Shown piece after piece: positions 1 to 8,386 of a stretch of DNA of 38,308 nt. How positions within the stretch are numbered: position 1 is the stretch's first letter; each line of letters begins with the position of its first letter. A program made the translations under genes and the position numbers. This stretch comes from Lentilactobacillus sunkii DSM 19904 (lineage in GTDB: Bacteria > Bacillota > Bacilli > Lactobacillales > Lactobacillaceae): contig NZ_AZEA01000024.1 of the NCBI RefSeq assembly GCF_001435575.1, positions 1-38,308 of the forward strand, read 5' to 3'. The notes under the pieces were generated by a model. The model was not told the origin of the DNA and searched no databases. It saw only the letters and a list, made by a program, of their open reading frames with translations.

Positions 1-31
1 GTTGTCGACGGTTCGAGCCCGCCTGCCGGAG
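1..31 (+). tRNA. tRNA-Asn, 3' end only (probable)
   Basis: The window opens inside a tRNA. Only the variable region, the T arm (loop TTCGAGC) and the acceptor 3' strand TGCCGGA with discriminator G are visible. The anticodon lies outside the window. Asn is inferred from the order Asn-Ser-Glu-Val-Asp-Phe known from Bacillales and Lactobacillales tRNA operons and from discriminator G. The T stem seems to hold one A-C mismatch (positions 50 and 64). No CCA is encoded. Confidence 0.6.
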
Positions 32-43
32 TTATTATTTAAT

Positions 44-135
44 GGAGAGTTGTCCGAGCTGGCCGAAGGAGCATCATTGGAAATGATGTAAACGGGTAAA
101 AGCCTGTTTCAAGGGTTCGAATCCCTTACTCTCCG
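44..135 (+). tRNA. tRNA-Ser(GGA)
   Basis: A class II tRNA of 92 nt with a long variable arm. The acceptor GGAGAGT pairs with ACTCTCC and the discriminator is G. The anticodon GGA sits in the loop between matching CATCATT/AATGATG arms, and the T loop is TTCGAAT. CCA is not encoded. Confidence 0.95.
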
Positions 136-155
136 TAACCGAATAATAAGTATAT

Positions 156-227
156 GACCCGTTGGTCAAGTGGTTAAGACACCGCCCTTTCACGGCGGTA
201 ACATGGGTTCAAATCCCGTACGGGTCA
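156..227 (+). tRNA. tRNA-Glu(TTC)
   Basis: A 72-nt cloverleaf with acceptor GACCCGT/ACGGGTC and discriminator A. The anticodon TTC lies in a loop closed by CCGCC/GGCGG. CCA is not encoded. Confidence 0.95.
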
Positions 228-231
228 TTTT

Positions 232-304
232 GGAGGATTAGCTCAGCTGGGAGAGCATCTGCCTTACAAGCAGGAGGTCACAGGTTCGATCCCTGTATCC
301 TCCA
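232..304 (+). tRNA. tRNA-Val(TAC)
   Basis: A 73-nt cloverleaf with acceptor GGAGGAT/ATCCTCC and discriminator A. The anticodon TAC lies in a loop closed by CTGCC/AGCAG-type pairing, and the T loop is TTCGATC. CCA is not encoded. Confidence 0.95.
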
Positions 305-320
305 TTTCCATAGCAACATT

Positions 321-394
321 GGTTCGTTGGTCTAGCTGGTTAGGACGCCTGCCTGTCACGCAGGAGATCACGAGTTCGAGTCTCGTACGAACCG
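321..394 (+). tRNA. tRNA-Asp(GTC)
   Basis: A 74-nt cloverleaf with acceptor GGTTCGT/ACGAACC and discriminator G. The anticodon GTC lies in a loop closed by CTGCC/GCAGG pairing. CCA is not encoded. Confidence 0.95.
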
Positions 395-456
395 TTGTTA
401 TGTATTTGACAATTGAATACACAACATAAGGTATTATTATATTCAAGATGGTAAAT

Positions 457-529
457 GGCTCGGTAGCTCAGTCGGTAGAGCAATGCATTGAAGCTGCATG
501 TGTCGGCAGTTCGATTCTGTCCCGCGCCA
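457..529 (+). tRNA. tRNA-Phe(GAA)
   Basis: A 73-nt cloverleaf with anticodon GAA in the loop TTGAAGC, closed by ATGCA/TGCAT. The T arm is GGCAG/CTGTC. The acceptor arms are GGCTCGG and CCGCGCC, which leaves one T-C mismatch at the fourth acceptor pair (4-69). The discriminator is A and CCA is not encoded. Confidence 0.93.
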
Positions 530-534
530 TTCAT

Positions 535-617
535 GGAGGGGTAGCGAAGTCTGGCTAAACGCGGCGGACTGTAAATCCGCTCCTTCGGGTTCGGTGGTTC
601 GAATCCACTCCCCTCCA
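535..617 (+). tRNA. tRNA-Tyr(GTA)
   Basis: A class II tRNA of 83 nt with a long variable arm (TCCTTCGGG). The acceptor is GGAGGGG/CCCCTCC with discriminator A. The anticodon GTA lies in a loop closed by GCGGA/TCCGC. CCA is not encoded. Confidence 0.95.
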
Positions 618-623
618 TCTTAT

Positions 624-694
624 AGGGATATAGTTTAATGGTAGAACTACGGTCTCCAAAACCGTCGGTGTGGGTTCAACTCCTACTATCCCTG
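624..694 (+). tRNA. tRNA-Trp(CCA)
   Basis: A 71-nt cloverleaf with acceptor AGGGATA/TATCCCT and discriminator G. The anticodon CCA lies in a loop closed by ACGGT/ACCGT. The T loop is TTCAACT. The 3' CCA tail is not encoded. Confidence 0.95.
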
Positions 695-707
695 TTAATA
701 ATACTAT

Positions 708-781
708 GGCGGTATTGGTGAAGTGGTTAACACATCGGTTTGTGGATCCGACACGCGTGGGTTCGATTCCCACATACCGCC
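708..781 (+). tRNA. tRNA-His(GTG)
   Basis: A 74-nt tRNA that includes the extra 5' G (position -1), which pairs with discriminator C at 781, as is diagnostic of tRNA-His. The anticodon GTG lies in a loop closed by ATCGG/CCGAC-type pairing. CCA is not encoded. Confidence 0.95.
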
Positions 782-788
782 TTTTGAT

Positions 789-860
789 TGGGTTATAGCC
801 AAGTGGTAAGGCAACAGACTTTGACTCTGTCATGCGCTGGTTCGAATCCAGCTAACCCAG
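789..860 (+). tRNA. tRNA-Gln(TTG)
   Basis: A 72-nt cloverleaf with acceptor TGGGTTA/TAACCCA and discriminator G. The anticodon TTG lies in a loop closed by CAGAC/GTCTG. CCA is not encoded. The next bases (861-870) repeat the start of the tRNA and can pair with its 3' end; see the findings. Confidence 0.95.
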
Positions 861-879
861 TTGGGTTAGCCAAATTTAT

Positions 880-950
<71 letters not shown>

Positions 951-983
951 TTTTCCATGGATTGGCCAATCAAATATTATTTT

Positions 984-1068
984 GCCGGAGTGGCGGAATT
1001 GGCAGACGCGCTGGACTCAAAATCCAGTGATCGTTGAGATCGTGTGGGTTCGAACCCCACCTCCGGTA
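984..1068 (+). tRNA. tRNA-Leu(CAA)
   Basis: A class II tRNA of 85 nt. The acceptor GCCGGAG/CTCCGGT has a G-T first pair and discriminator A. The anticodon CAA lies in the loop CTCAAAA, closed by CTGGA/TCCAG. The variable arm is long. This is the last tRNA of the operon, and a terminator follows. Confidence 0.95.
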
Positions 1069-1100
1069 TCATTAGCTCAAATAGGGCACATTGCTTCATT

Positions 1101-1137
1101 GAGGAACGTTGATAAATCAGCGTTCCTCTTTTTTTCT
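1101..1137 (+). terminator. Terminator of the tRNA operon
   Basis: GAGGAACG (1101-1108) pairs with CGTTCCTC (1121-1128), with a further GAT/ATC pair inside. A run of T follows at once. It lies 33 bp after tRNA-Leu. Confidence 0.9.
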
Positions 1138-1198
1138 GTTGTAAACAAATCATGATCCCAAGATATAAAAAACCTAAGAAGTGTCATAATAAGCCAAT

Positions 1199-1233
1199 AA
1201 AAAAGCCTGCTGCCCAAGAGGGGCGCAGACTTT
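1199..1233 (-). terminator. Terminator of the 42-residue peptide gene
   Basis: Read on the minus strand, AGTCTGC pairs with GCAGGCT and an inner GCCC pairs with GGGC, followed by five or more T. It lies 15 bp after the stop of the small gene, so that gene is a separate transcription unit. Confidence 0.85.
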
Positions 1234-1248
1234 ACTAGTTATATGAAC

Positions 1249-1377
1249 TTATCTTCCCATCCCGCAGCCACGTTCAACACGAGGCTGTACTTGATGTGGA
1301 GTCGTACAATAATGCGTGACACCGACTGCACCGCTACAGAGCATGACAGCGGCCACACAACCCATAATAAACTTCAT
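1249..1377 (-). CDS. Small Cys-rich secreted or membrane-anchored peptide, 42 aa
   Basis: I do not recognise this gene. It starts at ATG (1377-1375) behind a well-placed ribosome binding site (AAGGATGGTGA), ends at 1249 and has its own terminator, so it is probably real. The N-terminal half (residues 2-20: one Lys, then Phe, Ile, Met, Ala, Val and Leu) looks like a signal peptide or single membrane segment. The C-terminal half is polar, with Cys at about 24 and 38, His and Arg. Cys7 and Cys14 lie inside the hydrophobic part, but neither sits in a standard lipobox. It could be a small membrane peptide or a bacteriocin-like peptide. No immunity or transport gene lies next to it, so I assign no function. 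Confidence 0.55.
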   Translation of the reverse strand: MKFIMGCVAAVMLCSGAVGVTHYCTTPHQVQPRVERGCGMGR

Positions 1378-1530
1378 TGCTAGCTCACCATCCTTAAAAA
1401 GAGGGTAACCAATTTCCATCTATATTTTAACATATTGAATGTCTTAAATACTAACTTTGGTAGTGATATCAGAAGGATAAAGCTAAAACGGAAAACGGAT
1501 TGAGCACAATCGATGGATGAATGGAATCGT

Positions 1531-2652
1531 TCAAGGCCTAGCGTACTGATTACCACGCGATGCTTGCGTTGAACCACTGGCATTTGCTTGAGACTGGCTT
1601 TCATATTGGTAGTTATTAGGATTTTTGACCTCTGAATAATATTTATTAGTATCAGAGACGAATACCATTCCTGATTCGGCTACGGTCCATGGTCCATCTG
1701 TATGGGTTGAACCTGTCTGTTGAGAACGCGCACCCGAATTAGTACTTCTTGTATTTGCTGAATTTTGGCTGTGGTGAGGTCTAACATATGTTTTCGCGTT
1801 GTTACTGCCATCGCTGTAATTAAGATGAATCCCTTCAGCGGAATTAATTACAACAATCTCAGTATTCAAAGTTTTGTCGGACGACCGCACATCAACGATC
1901 GATCCTCGAGGCATTGTTTCATTGCCTTTGTATAGTGGGGTGGTTTGATAATAAATAACATGGTGTGTGCCGGGATAACTTTCCCAAAAGTTTTCAGCCG
2001 ACTCTTCCGCGAAACGCATTCCGCCGTTTTGATCAGCACCCACGTTTTGAGGACGGGTTCCGGTCGTAAAATTATACTCGGAGGTGTACGATTTGGTGCC
2101 TAACAAACTATCGCCAATGGAATGACTTTTGTTGTACAAATAACCGTGATAGGTGCGTCCGGTTAAACCGTAGCTGATTGCCACAATTTTGTTTTCCGGC
2201 CACGCTGGTGGGTCAAGAGGTTCTCCTTGGCGACTTCCTCGTGAAGCCTCATATTCAGAGTAGGTTAAGACAGCCCGGGCAGTAGCTGATCGGCCCTGGC
2301 TGTCAGCCCCGAAACGATAGTCACCAGCTTTTAAACCGGCAAACTTGGTAAAATGAGCTTTCCCATTTACCCAATAATAGTCACCTGTGGGACCGGCAGA
2401 CTCTTTATCTGTGTAGCTGATCAGCTTACTTAAAATCGCTTCGTGGTGCTGATTTGGTGAAGATTTGGCTCTTGCATGATGTTTTTGATGATGCGTTTTT
2501 GGAGCTGCCATCTCAGATGACTGACTACTTGATCTCACCTGAGACGAGTGAGTTGATGAAGGCTGGCTTTCATCACTGCCACAGGCGGTAAGAGTTCCAC
2601 CAGCGAATAATAGGATAAATATGCTAAGTAATACATTCTTACGAAATTTCAC
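1531..2652 (-). CDS. Lipoprotein DNA/RNA non-specific endonuclease, EndA-like
   Basis: A 373-residue extracellular nuclease of the EndA/NucA beta-beta-alpha-metal family. It starts at GTG (2652) after GAGGGGGAT. Residues 1-24 form a lipoprotein signal ending in the lipobox LTAC (Cys24). Residues 25-70 are a Ser/His/Gln-rich linker. The nuclease core spans about 75-290. It has GRSATARAVLT near 120, a DPPAWP element, the catalytic segment YNKSH with His177 (the DRGH motif of EndA; here Asn-Lys-Ser-His) and the NFTTGTRPQNVG block near 194-205 that supplies the metal-binding Asn. The tail (about 325-373) resembles the C-terminal module of related lactobacillar nucleases but lacks its cysteines. 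A likely role is breakdown of extracellular DNA, or DNA uptake; no competence gene is adjacent. Confidence 0.82.
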   Translation of the reverse strand: MKFRKNVLLSIFILLFAGGTLTACGSDESQPSSTHSSQVRSSSQSSEMAAPKTHHQKHHARAKSSPNQHHEAILSKLISYTDKESAGPTGDYYWVNGKAHFTKFAGLKAGDYRFGADSQGRSATARAVLTYSEYEASRGSRQGEPLDPPAWPENKIVAISYGLTGRTYHGYLYNKSHSIGDSLLGTKSYTSEYNFTTGTRPQNVGADQNGGMRFAEESAENFWESYPGTHHVIYYQTTPLYKGNETMPRGSIVDVRSSDKTLNTEIVVINSAEGIHLNYSDGSNNAKTYVRPHHSQNSANTRSTNSGARSQQTGSTHTDGPWTVAESGMVFVSDTNKYYSEVKNPNNYQYESQSQANASGSTQASRGNQYARP

Positions 2653-2843
2653 GTCATGATCCCCCTCAGAAATAATTGCATAATTGATTACAGGAATTAC
2701 CGAAAAAATGTGCTACGAAAAAAACTCCCGAATAATTTATATTAATTATACAATTTCATCAAAATCAGTAACAGACGAACACCGTATTTGTTTTCATGTA
2801 ATCTCCACTGTTTTAAATAATAAGGGGATATAGACTTTTCCCA

Positions 2844-2880
2844 AATAAAAAGCATGTTAAGACAATTGTCCTAACATGCT
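2844..2880 (-). terminator. Terminator of glnPQ
   Basis: A nearly perfect 15-bp inverted repeat (2851-2865 with 2866-2880) is followed on the minus strand by TTTTTATTT. It begins 10 bp after the glnQ stop codon. Confidence 0.88.
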
Positions 2881-2890
2881 TCACTATTTA

Positions 2891-3628
2891 TTAAACATTC
2901 AAAATCTTGTTCAGGAAATCCTGGAGTCGTTCATTTTTTGGATGTTCGAAGATTTGTTCAGGCGTTCCTTCTTCAAGAATTTGACCATCGTCAACGAATA
3001 CAACGCGATCGGCAACTTCTTTTGCGAACCCCATTTCATGGGTTACCACAACCATTGTCATTCCTTGCTTAGCTAAGCGCTTCATAACTTCCAGCACATC
3101 ACCAACCATTTCAGGATCTAGTGCTGAAGTTGGTTCATCGAAAAGCATGATGTCTGGATTCATAGCTAACGCCCGCGCAATCGCGACACGCTGCTGTTGT
3201 CCACCAGACAATGATTGAACAGTTGCGTCAAACTTTTCTTCCAGACCGACCGTTGCCAACAACTTTTTGGCTTGGTCTTCAGCCTCGTCTTTGGCTTCTT
3301 TTTTAAGCTCAACTGGTGCCAACATAATGTTTTCACCAACTGACAGGTTTTTGAATAAATTGAAATGTTGGAACACCATTCCGATATTCTCACGGACCGA
3401 ATTAATATCGACATCATCACGGGCAATATCAACATTGTCAATCACAATTGAGCCTGAAGTGGGTTCCTCCAGCTTGTTCAAATTACGGAGCAGGGTACTT
3501 TTCCCTGATCCTGAAGGGCCAATGATAACCACCACTTCATTGTTTTGGACAGTTAAATTAATTCCTTTGAGGACTTCATTATCGCCAAAGGTTTTGACTA
3601 AATTTGTGACTTTTACTTTTTCGCTCAT
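2891..3628 (-). CDS. glnQ: Glutamine/polar amino-acid ABC importer, ATP-binding protein
   Basis: A 245-residue cytoplasmic ATPase that powers the GlnP permease. All ABC motifs are present: Walker [10 protein letters not shown] near 38-46, Q-loop (VFQHFN), signature LSGGQQQR near 142, Walker [15 protein letters not shown] and the switch His in VVVTHEMG. The length is typical of polar amino-acid ATPases. Its ATG overlaps the glnP stop by 4 bp (ATGA), which indicates translational coupling. A terminator follows. The homologous GlnPQ of Lactococcus takes up glutamine, glutamate and asparagine. Confidence 0.93.
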   Translation of the reverse strand: MSEKVKVTNLVKTFGDNEVLKGINLTVQNNEVVVIIGPSGSGKSTLLRNLNKLEEPTSGSIVIDNVDIARDDVDINSVRENIGMVFQHFNLFKNLSVGENIMLAPVELKKEAKDEAEDQAKKLLATVGLEEKFDATVQSLSGGQQQRVAIARALAMNPDIMLFDEPTSALDPEMVGDVLEVMKRLAKQGMTMVVVTHEMGFAKEVADRVVFVDDGQILEEGTPEQIFEHPKNERLQDFLNKILNV

Positions 3629-5772
3629 ACCTTAGTTCTCCTTTGTACCCAATTTGATAACCAAGTTAAGACAGTAATGATAATCAGATAAATTGCGGCA
3701 ACGATTGTCCAGACCTTGAATCCTTCCAGGTTTCTGGCAATGATAATTTTACCTGTTTGCGTCAATTCCAGCAATCCGATAATCGAAAGGATTGAAGTAT
3801 CCTTCAAAGTAATAATAAACTGGTTAATAAATGACGGTACCATAATCTTGATTCCTTGAGGTAAAATAATCTTTCGCATTGATTTTCCAAACGGCAGTCC
3901 CAAACTTCTGGCTGCTTCCATTTGACCAGGGTCAACTGCTTGAATACCACCCTTAACGAACGCGGCTATATAAGCTCCTTCATTAAATGTTAAAGTAACA
4001 ACTCCGGCAATAAATGCTGGGATCTTTTGACCAGTCAAACTTGGAATTCCTGTATAGATAAACAGGGCCAAAACCAAGAGTGGCATTCCTCTAAACAGAT
4101 AGATTAACGTTGTTGAAGTACCTCGGCTAAATTTGTTGGGGACAACGCCCATCAGTCCAACAAGCACACCAAAGATTGTCGCAAAGAAGATTGAAACAAC
4201 GGTTAACCAAAGAGTTTCTTGGAGTCCTGAGAGCAGGGCGCCTTTATTTTGTTTGATCAATCCGATAAATGTTCGGTCTTCTGCACTATTCCCGGAAGTT
4301 TTGGCTGCGGTCTTGATTTCATCGGCACCGAGATATTTCGCTTTGATGGTGTCGTAAGTCCCACTGGCCTTCAAATCTTCCAACCCGGTATTGAATGCTT
4401 GCAGGAGGGCTTTATTATGGCCTTTTTTAACGGCGAACCCATAAGGCGCATTTAGTGCCGGCTTTGTGACGATTTTTAACTTGGTACCTTGTTTAATTGC
4501 ATACTGCATAACCGGATGGTCTTCAAAACAGGCGATTGAATTTCCCGTGGTTACATCTTGATACATATTATTTGAATCATCGAACGTAACGACCTTAAAA
4601 CCATATTTTTTCTTGATGCTGTTGGCATAATCAGCGCCTGACGTACCGGTCTTGACAGCAACCTTTTTGCCCTTTAACTGTGACAGTTTATGGATCTTAC
4701 TATTTTTCGCAACGGCCATGACCACGCCAGAATTGAAATAAGGTTTCGAGAAGTCGAATTGCGCTTTTCGTTCATTGGTAATTGACATCCCGGCGATCAC
4801 ACCATCGGCCTGGCCGGATTCCACAGCCTGAACAGCTGCGTTGAATCCCAGTGCCTTTATTTTAACTTTGAATCCCTGTTCATTGGCAATTGCACGGATC
4901 AAATCCATATCGATTCCAACGTACTTGTTATTTTTGTTGGCAAATTCAAATGGCGGGAAGGTAACATCCGTTCCAATTATAAAGGTTTTTCCTTTAACTT
5001 TGGAGTTGGCAGTTGTTCCCAAATATTTGCCGACAATTTTGTCGTAGGTTCCATTTGCTCGGATCTTCTTGAGACCGGCATTAAATTTCTGGACTAATTC
5101 CTTGTGTGTGCCCTTTTTAACACCAAACCCATACCAGCCTTGATTTGCCGGTTTAGTGGCAATCTGAAGCTTTAAACCATGTTTAATGCCATACTGAAGA
5201 ACCGGTTGGTCGTCGAAACAGGCAACCGAGTTGCCTGTCGTGACATCCTGATACATATTATCCGAATCATCGAACGTAACGGTCTTAAATCCATACTTCT
5301 TTTTTAAGCTGTTGGCATAGTCGGCCGCTGCCGTTCCAGTCTTTAAGGCAACTTTTTTACCCTTCAGCTGTTTTAAACTGGTGATATCGCTGCCTTTTTT
5401 GACCGCCATCACAGCACCCGTTTTATAATAGGGAGTTCCGAAATCGAATTTATCTTTTCGTTCCGGCGTAATTGTCATTCCGGCAATAATTCCATCCAGC
5501 TGGCCGGATTGGACCGATTGAACGGCGGCATTAAAGCCAACCGGCTTAACATTAACCTTAAAGCCCTCTTCTTTGGCAATTGCCTGCATAATGTCAATAT
5601 CAATCCCAACGTATTTGTTGCTTTTGTTGGCAAACTCAAACGGCGGGTAAGTCACGTCTGTTCCAATTTGATAAGTCTTTGCTTGTGCTTTGCTGCCTGG
5701 TAACCCCAAACAGAATAGGATTGTGGCGAACATCGCCAGCAATCCGAAAGCTGTTAACACTTTCCGCTTCAT
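3625..5772 (-). CDS. glnP: Glutamine ABC transporter: two substrate-binding domains fused to the permease
   Basis: A 715-residue membrane protein. Residues 1-31 form a signal segment with a cleavage-like AQA site. Two tandem substrate-binding domains follow (about 33-252 and 262-490). Each starts with IGTDVTxPPFEFAN and contains a GTxxADYANS block, so they arose by duplication. The permease (about 505-715) has several membrane helices and the EAA loop [20 protein letters not shown] that contacts GlnQ. This is the domain order of lactococcal GlnP, in which the two binding domains prefer different ligands (Asn/Gln versus Gln/Glu); assigning this here is inference. The ribosome binding site is strong (AGGAGGAATCATTC). 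A weak minus promoter is possible near 5830-5860 (TATACA, 17 bp, TATCAT). Confidence 0.93.
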   Translation of the reverse strand: MKRKVLTAFGLLAMFATILFCLGLPGSKAQAKTYQIGTDVTYPPFEFANKSNKYVGIDIDIMQAIAKEEGFKVNVKPVGFNAAVQSVQSGQLDGIIAGMTITPERKDKFDFGTPYYKTGAVMAVKKGSDITSLKQLKGKKVALKTGTAAADYANSLKKKYGFKTVTFDDSDNMYQDVTTGNSVACFDDQPVLQYGIKHGLKLQIATKPANQGWYGFGVKKGTHKELVQKFNAGLKKIRANGTYDKIVGKYLGTTANSKVKGKTFIIGTDVTFPPFEFANKNNKYVGIDMDLIRAIANEQGFKVKIKALGFNAAVQAVESGQADGVIAGMSITNERKAQFDFSKPYFNSGVVMAVAKNSKIHKLSQLKGKKVAVKTGTSGADYANSIKKKYGFKVVTFDDSNNMYQDVTTGNSIACFEDHPVMQYAIKQGTKLKIVTKPALNAPYGFAVKKGHNKALLQAFNTGLEDLKASGTYDTIKAKYLGADEIKTAAKTSGNSAEDRTFIGLIKQNKGALLSGLQETLWLTVVSIFFATIFGVLVGLMGVVPNKFSRGTSTTLIYLFRGMPLLVLALFIYTGIPSLTGQKIPAFIAGVVTLTFNEGAYIAAFVKGGIQAVDPGQMEAARSLGLPFGKSMRKIILPQGIKIMVPSFINQFIITLKDTSILSIIGLLELTQTGKIIIARNLEGFKVWTIVAAIYLIIITVLTWLSNWVQRRTKV

Positions 5773-5940
5773 GAATGATTCCTCCTAGACATATGTAATA
5801 AAACATAACATATAATAATGAGAATATGATACCAGAAAATTGAGTGTCTGTATAGCATATGCGCAGTTGTGCAAACGGTGCCAATACCGACATATCATTG
5901 CAAAACGCTGAGAATCATTAATTTTAAATTAGAAAATATA

Positions 5941-5969
5941 TTGACTTTTATTCCCCCATTTACCATAAT
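5941..5969 (+). promoter_or_regulatory. Promoter of the aminotransferase gene
   Basis: TTGACT (5941-5946) and CATAAT (5964-5969) are separated by 17 bp. This implies a leader of about 55 nt before the TTG start at 6032. Confidence 0.75.
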
Positions 5970-6031
5970 TAACTTTAATCTTTATTTTGAATGAATCAGC
6001 AATTATTCAGATATTTAACGGAGGAACGAAT

Positions 6032-7204
6032 TTGAATTTTGAAGAATCAAAAATATTGCAGAATTTACCAAAACAGTTTTTTGCCAGCCTTGTTAAGAAG
6101 GTCAATGACAAGGTAGCAACAGGAGCCGATGTGATTAATTTAGGGCAGGGGAACCCCGATCAGCCAACTCCCGATTTTATTGTAAAAGCGATGCAGGAAC
6201 AGACAGCGATTCCTGCGAATCACAAATATTCTCAATTTCGGGGTGACCCTGAATTAAAACGGGCGGCTGCCAACTTTTATCAGCGTGAATATGGTGTATC
6301 TTTGGATCCTGACAAGGAAATTGCGATACTTGGCGGTTCAAAAATCGGCTTGGTGGAATTACCGTTTGCAATTTTGAATCCAGGCGATACGATGCTTCTT
6401 CCAGATCCCGGCTATCCTGATTATTTATCAGGTGTTGCATTGGCTCAAGTCAAGCTGGAGCTAATGGCCTTGCGCGAAGAAAATGACTTTTTACCTGATT
6501 ACAGTTCCCTGGACCCACAAATTGTTGATGCTGCGAAACTCATGTATTTAAATTATCCCAACAATCCGACCGGTGCGGTGGCAACCCCTGAATTTTATTC
6601 ACAGACAGTTGCGTTCGCCCAGAAGAACCACATCGGGGTCGTTCAAGATTTCGCTTATGGTGCGATTGGCTTCGATGGCAAAAAGCCGGTCAGTTTTCTC
6701 CAAACTCCTGGGGCAAAAGATGTTGGTATTGAAATGGACACATTCTCCAAGTCTTACAACATGGCGGGCTGGCGAATTGGGTTTGCGGCAGGAAATGCCG
6801 ATATGATTGAAGCCATTAATCTTATCCAAGATCATTTATTTGTAAGTGTCTTTCCGGCAATTCAAAAAGCGGCTGTCACTGCTTTGAACAGTGATCAGGC
6901 ATCGGTTCATCAATTGGTTGCGTTGTATGAGAAACGCCGCAATCAATTTTTCAAGGCTGCCAGGGCAATCGGCTGGGAACCTTATCAATCCGGTGGCTCG
7001 TTTTATGCCTGGATGCCTGTTCCAAAGGGCTACACCAGCGAATCGTTTGCTGATCTTCTGCTGGAAAAAGCAGCGGTTGCGGTTGCTCCTGGAACTGGTT
7101 TCGGTAAAGGCGGTGAAGGCTTTGTCAGAGTTGGCCTCCTGATTGATGAACCGCGTTTTACGGAAGCTTGCGAACGAATTGCTAAATTAAATTTGTTTCA
7201 ATAA
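6032..7204 (+). CDS. PLP-dependent class I/II aminotransferase (MtnE/YkrV-like)
   Basis: A 390-residue fold-type I aminotransferase. I chose the TTG at 6032 because GGAGG lies 7 bp before it. An in-frame TTG at 5987 lacks such a site and would add 15 unrelated residues. Family marks are NLGQGNPDQPTP at the N-terminus, the NYPNNPTGAVA substrate and cofactor loop, the SKSYNMAGWRIG segment with the PLP-binding Lys, and the C-terminal GFVRVGLL with the carboxylate-binding Arg. The family contains aspartate, methionine and branched or aromatic amino-acid transaminases. The closest remembered relative is the B. subtilis methionine-salvage enzyme, but no salvage gene is nearby, so the substrate is open. 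The gene is monocistronic. Confidence 0.85.
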   Translation: MNFEESKILQNLPKQFFASLVKKVNDKVATGADVINLGQGNPDQPTPDFIVKAMQEQTAIPANHKYSQFRGDPELKRAAANFYQREYGVSLDPDKEIAILGGSKIGLVELPFAILNPGDTMLLPDPGYPDYLSGVALAQVKLELMALREENDFLPDYSSLDPQIVDAAKLMYLNYPNNPTGAVATPEFYSQTVAFAQKNHIGVVQDFAYGAIGFDGKKPVSFLQTPGAKDVGIEMDTFSKSYNMAGWRIGFAAGNADMIEAINLIQDHLFVSVFPAIQKAAVTALNSDQASVHQLVALYEKRRNQFFKAARAIGWEPYQSGGSFYAWMPVPKGYTSESFADLLLEKAAVAVAPGTGFGKGGEGFVRVGLLIDEPRFTEACERIAKLNLFQ

Positions 7205-7216
7205 ATAAATTCAAAC

Positions 7217-7266
7217 GAAAACATCGGGAATTCAAGGCTTAATGCCAAATTCCCGATGTTTTTTAA
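7217..7266. terminator. Bidirectional terminator between aminotransferase and metalloprotease
   Basis: AACATCGGGAATT and AATTCCCGATGTT pair around a short loop. T runs on the right and A runs on the left. It serves the two convergent genes. Confidence 0.85.
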
Positions 7267-8298
7267 TTACCAATATCCGAGTATTTTCGTTAACTTTGCT
7301 CTGTTTAAATCCCGATCGGAGATGGCGGCCATTTCTGTTCCGTCCAAACCAGTGCTGGATTTTTCAACTGGCTTTGCCCATTTATACTTGGCGATCATGT
7401 TGCCGGAACTGCTGGATGCATACATCAGATCAGCTTGATATCCCGTGTGGTCAAGCCCCAATGTGTGGCCAAGTTCATGGGCAATCACGCCGTCCCAATA
7501 TTGGGAAGTGGTAAATTTAGCTGCGAGCTGTGGCCTTATATATCCCAAGGGGTACTTGGCATCGTTGTAATGGGACTTATCGACATAAATCTGTTTGCCA
7601 TCATATAAGCCGTCCCAATTTTCTTTTGCACCATTACCAAAAGAAATCCGGAGGGTGTAATTATTTTTACTCCCAAGCTTGAAAACTGTTTCGCCTAAAG
7701 CTTCATTCCACTTAGTCATTGCGTTTTGAACATGTTGGCTTAATTCAGGATCGACCGTGTAAACAGTTGCCTGATTATTTTTGAACATTGAAGTAGGCGA
7801 GAAGTGAAAAACATTGTAGGCCAAGTCAAATGCAGCTTCGTGAGCCTCATAATTAATGGGTTTTAAGCTCTGAATCGACTCTACCGGATTCATGTCGGGC
7901 GACCTGTTAATGAGTTTGACCAACGATTTTTGCGACATGGGAACTTCTGCCTTCACTAAGTTACCACGCCAAATGTAGCCTCTGACTGCATTCTTTTTAT
8001 CAGTAATATAATAATAGACGGCAGTTTTTCCGTTCGATTTTTTGACTGTGGCCTGCTTGGAAGCATAAAAGATCGTTTGGCGATAATTCTTAGCGTTATG
8101 AATCTTTTTAGTTAACGTTGCATTTTTATAGATATAGCCTTTTGAGGCATGATAAGTCGCTTTGGCGGTTGAGTTAACCTTTAGAACCTTTGCTGACGCA
8201 ACTTTGGCTGCAGCTGTTGAATTGATATGATGGTTTATTATGGCAAATGAAAAAAGTGCTGCCGGTAACATTAATAAACTTTTCCCGAAATGCTTCAT
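7267..8298 (-). CDS. Secreted zinc metalloprotease, matrixin-like
   Basis: A 343-residue exported protein. Residues 1-30 are a signal peptide. Residues about 38-125 form a bacterial SH3/GW-like or S-layer-associated repeat region rich in Lys and Tyr (RGYIWRGNLVKA). The catalytic domain (about 180-343) carries the metzincin zinc motif HELGHTLGLDH (His274, Glu275, His278, His284) and a Met-turn-like DLMYAS that follows, as in matrixins. A role in trimming cell-surface or host proteins is inference. The ribosome binding site GAGGGGGAA precedes ATG at 8298. The gene is monocistronic, and a cre-like dyad lies at its predicted transcription start. Confidence 0.82.
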   Translation of the reverse strand: MKHFGKSLLMLPAALFSFAIINHHINSTAAAKVASAKVLKVNSTAKATYHASKGYIYKNATLTKKIHNAKNYRQTIFYASKQATVKKSNGKTAVYYYITDKKNAVRGYIWRGNLVKAEVPMSQKSLVKLINRSPDMNPVESIQSLKPINYEAHEAAFDLAYNVFHFSPTSMFKNNQATVYTVDPELSQHVQNAMTKWNEALGETVFKLGSKNNYTLRISFGNGAKENWDGLYDGKQIYVDKSHYNDAKYPLGYIRPQLAAKFTTSQYWDGVIAHELGHTLGLDHTGYQADLMYASSSSGNMIAKYKWAKPVEKSSTGLDGTEMAAISDRDLNRAKLTKILGYW

Positions 8299-8321
8299 GT
8301 GAATCGTTTCCCCCTCAACCC

Positions 8322-8343
8322 TGTAAGTGTTTACATCAATATA
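8322..8343 (-). promoter_or_regulatory. cre-like site and -10 box of the metalloprotease gene
   Basis: On the minus strand the -10 candidate TATATT (8343-8338) is followed 2 bp later by TGTAAACACTTACA (8335-8322). This has perfect TGTAA/TTACA arms and matches the CcpA consensus TGWNANCGNTNWCA at all positions but one in the central CG. No good -35 is visible. Confidence 0.45.
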
Positions 8344-8386
8344 ACATATTTAATTAATAATTTGTTACTTATTGAGTTGCTGAAGA

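Noticed and set aside
264-833. Three overlapping minus-strand ORFs of 60-92 codons
   Set aside because: They are read through tRNA genes in antisense; the cloverleaf structures explain the sequence.
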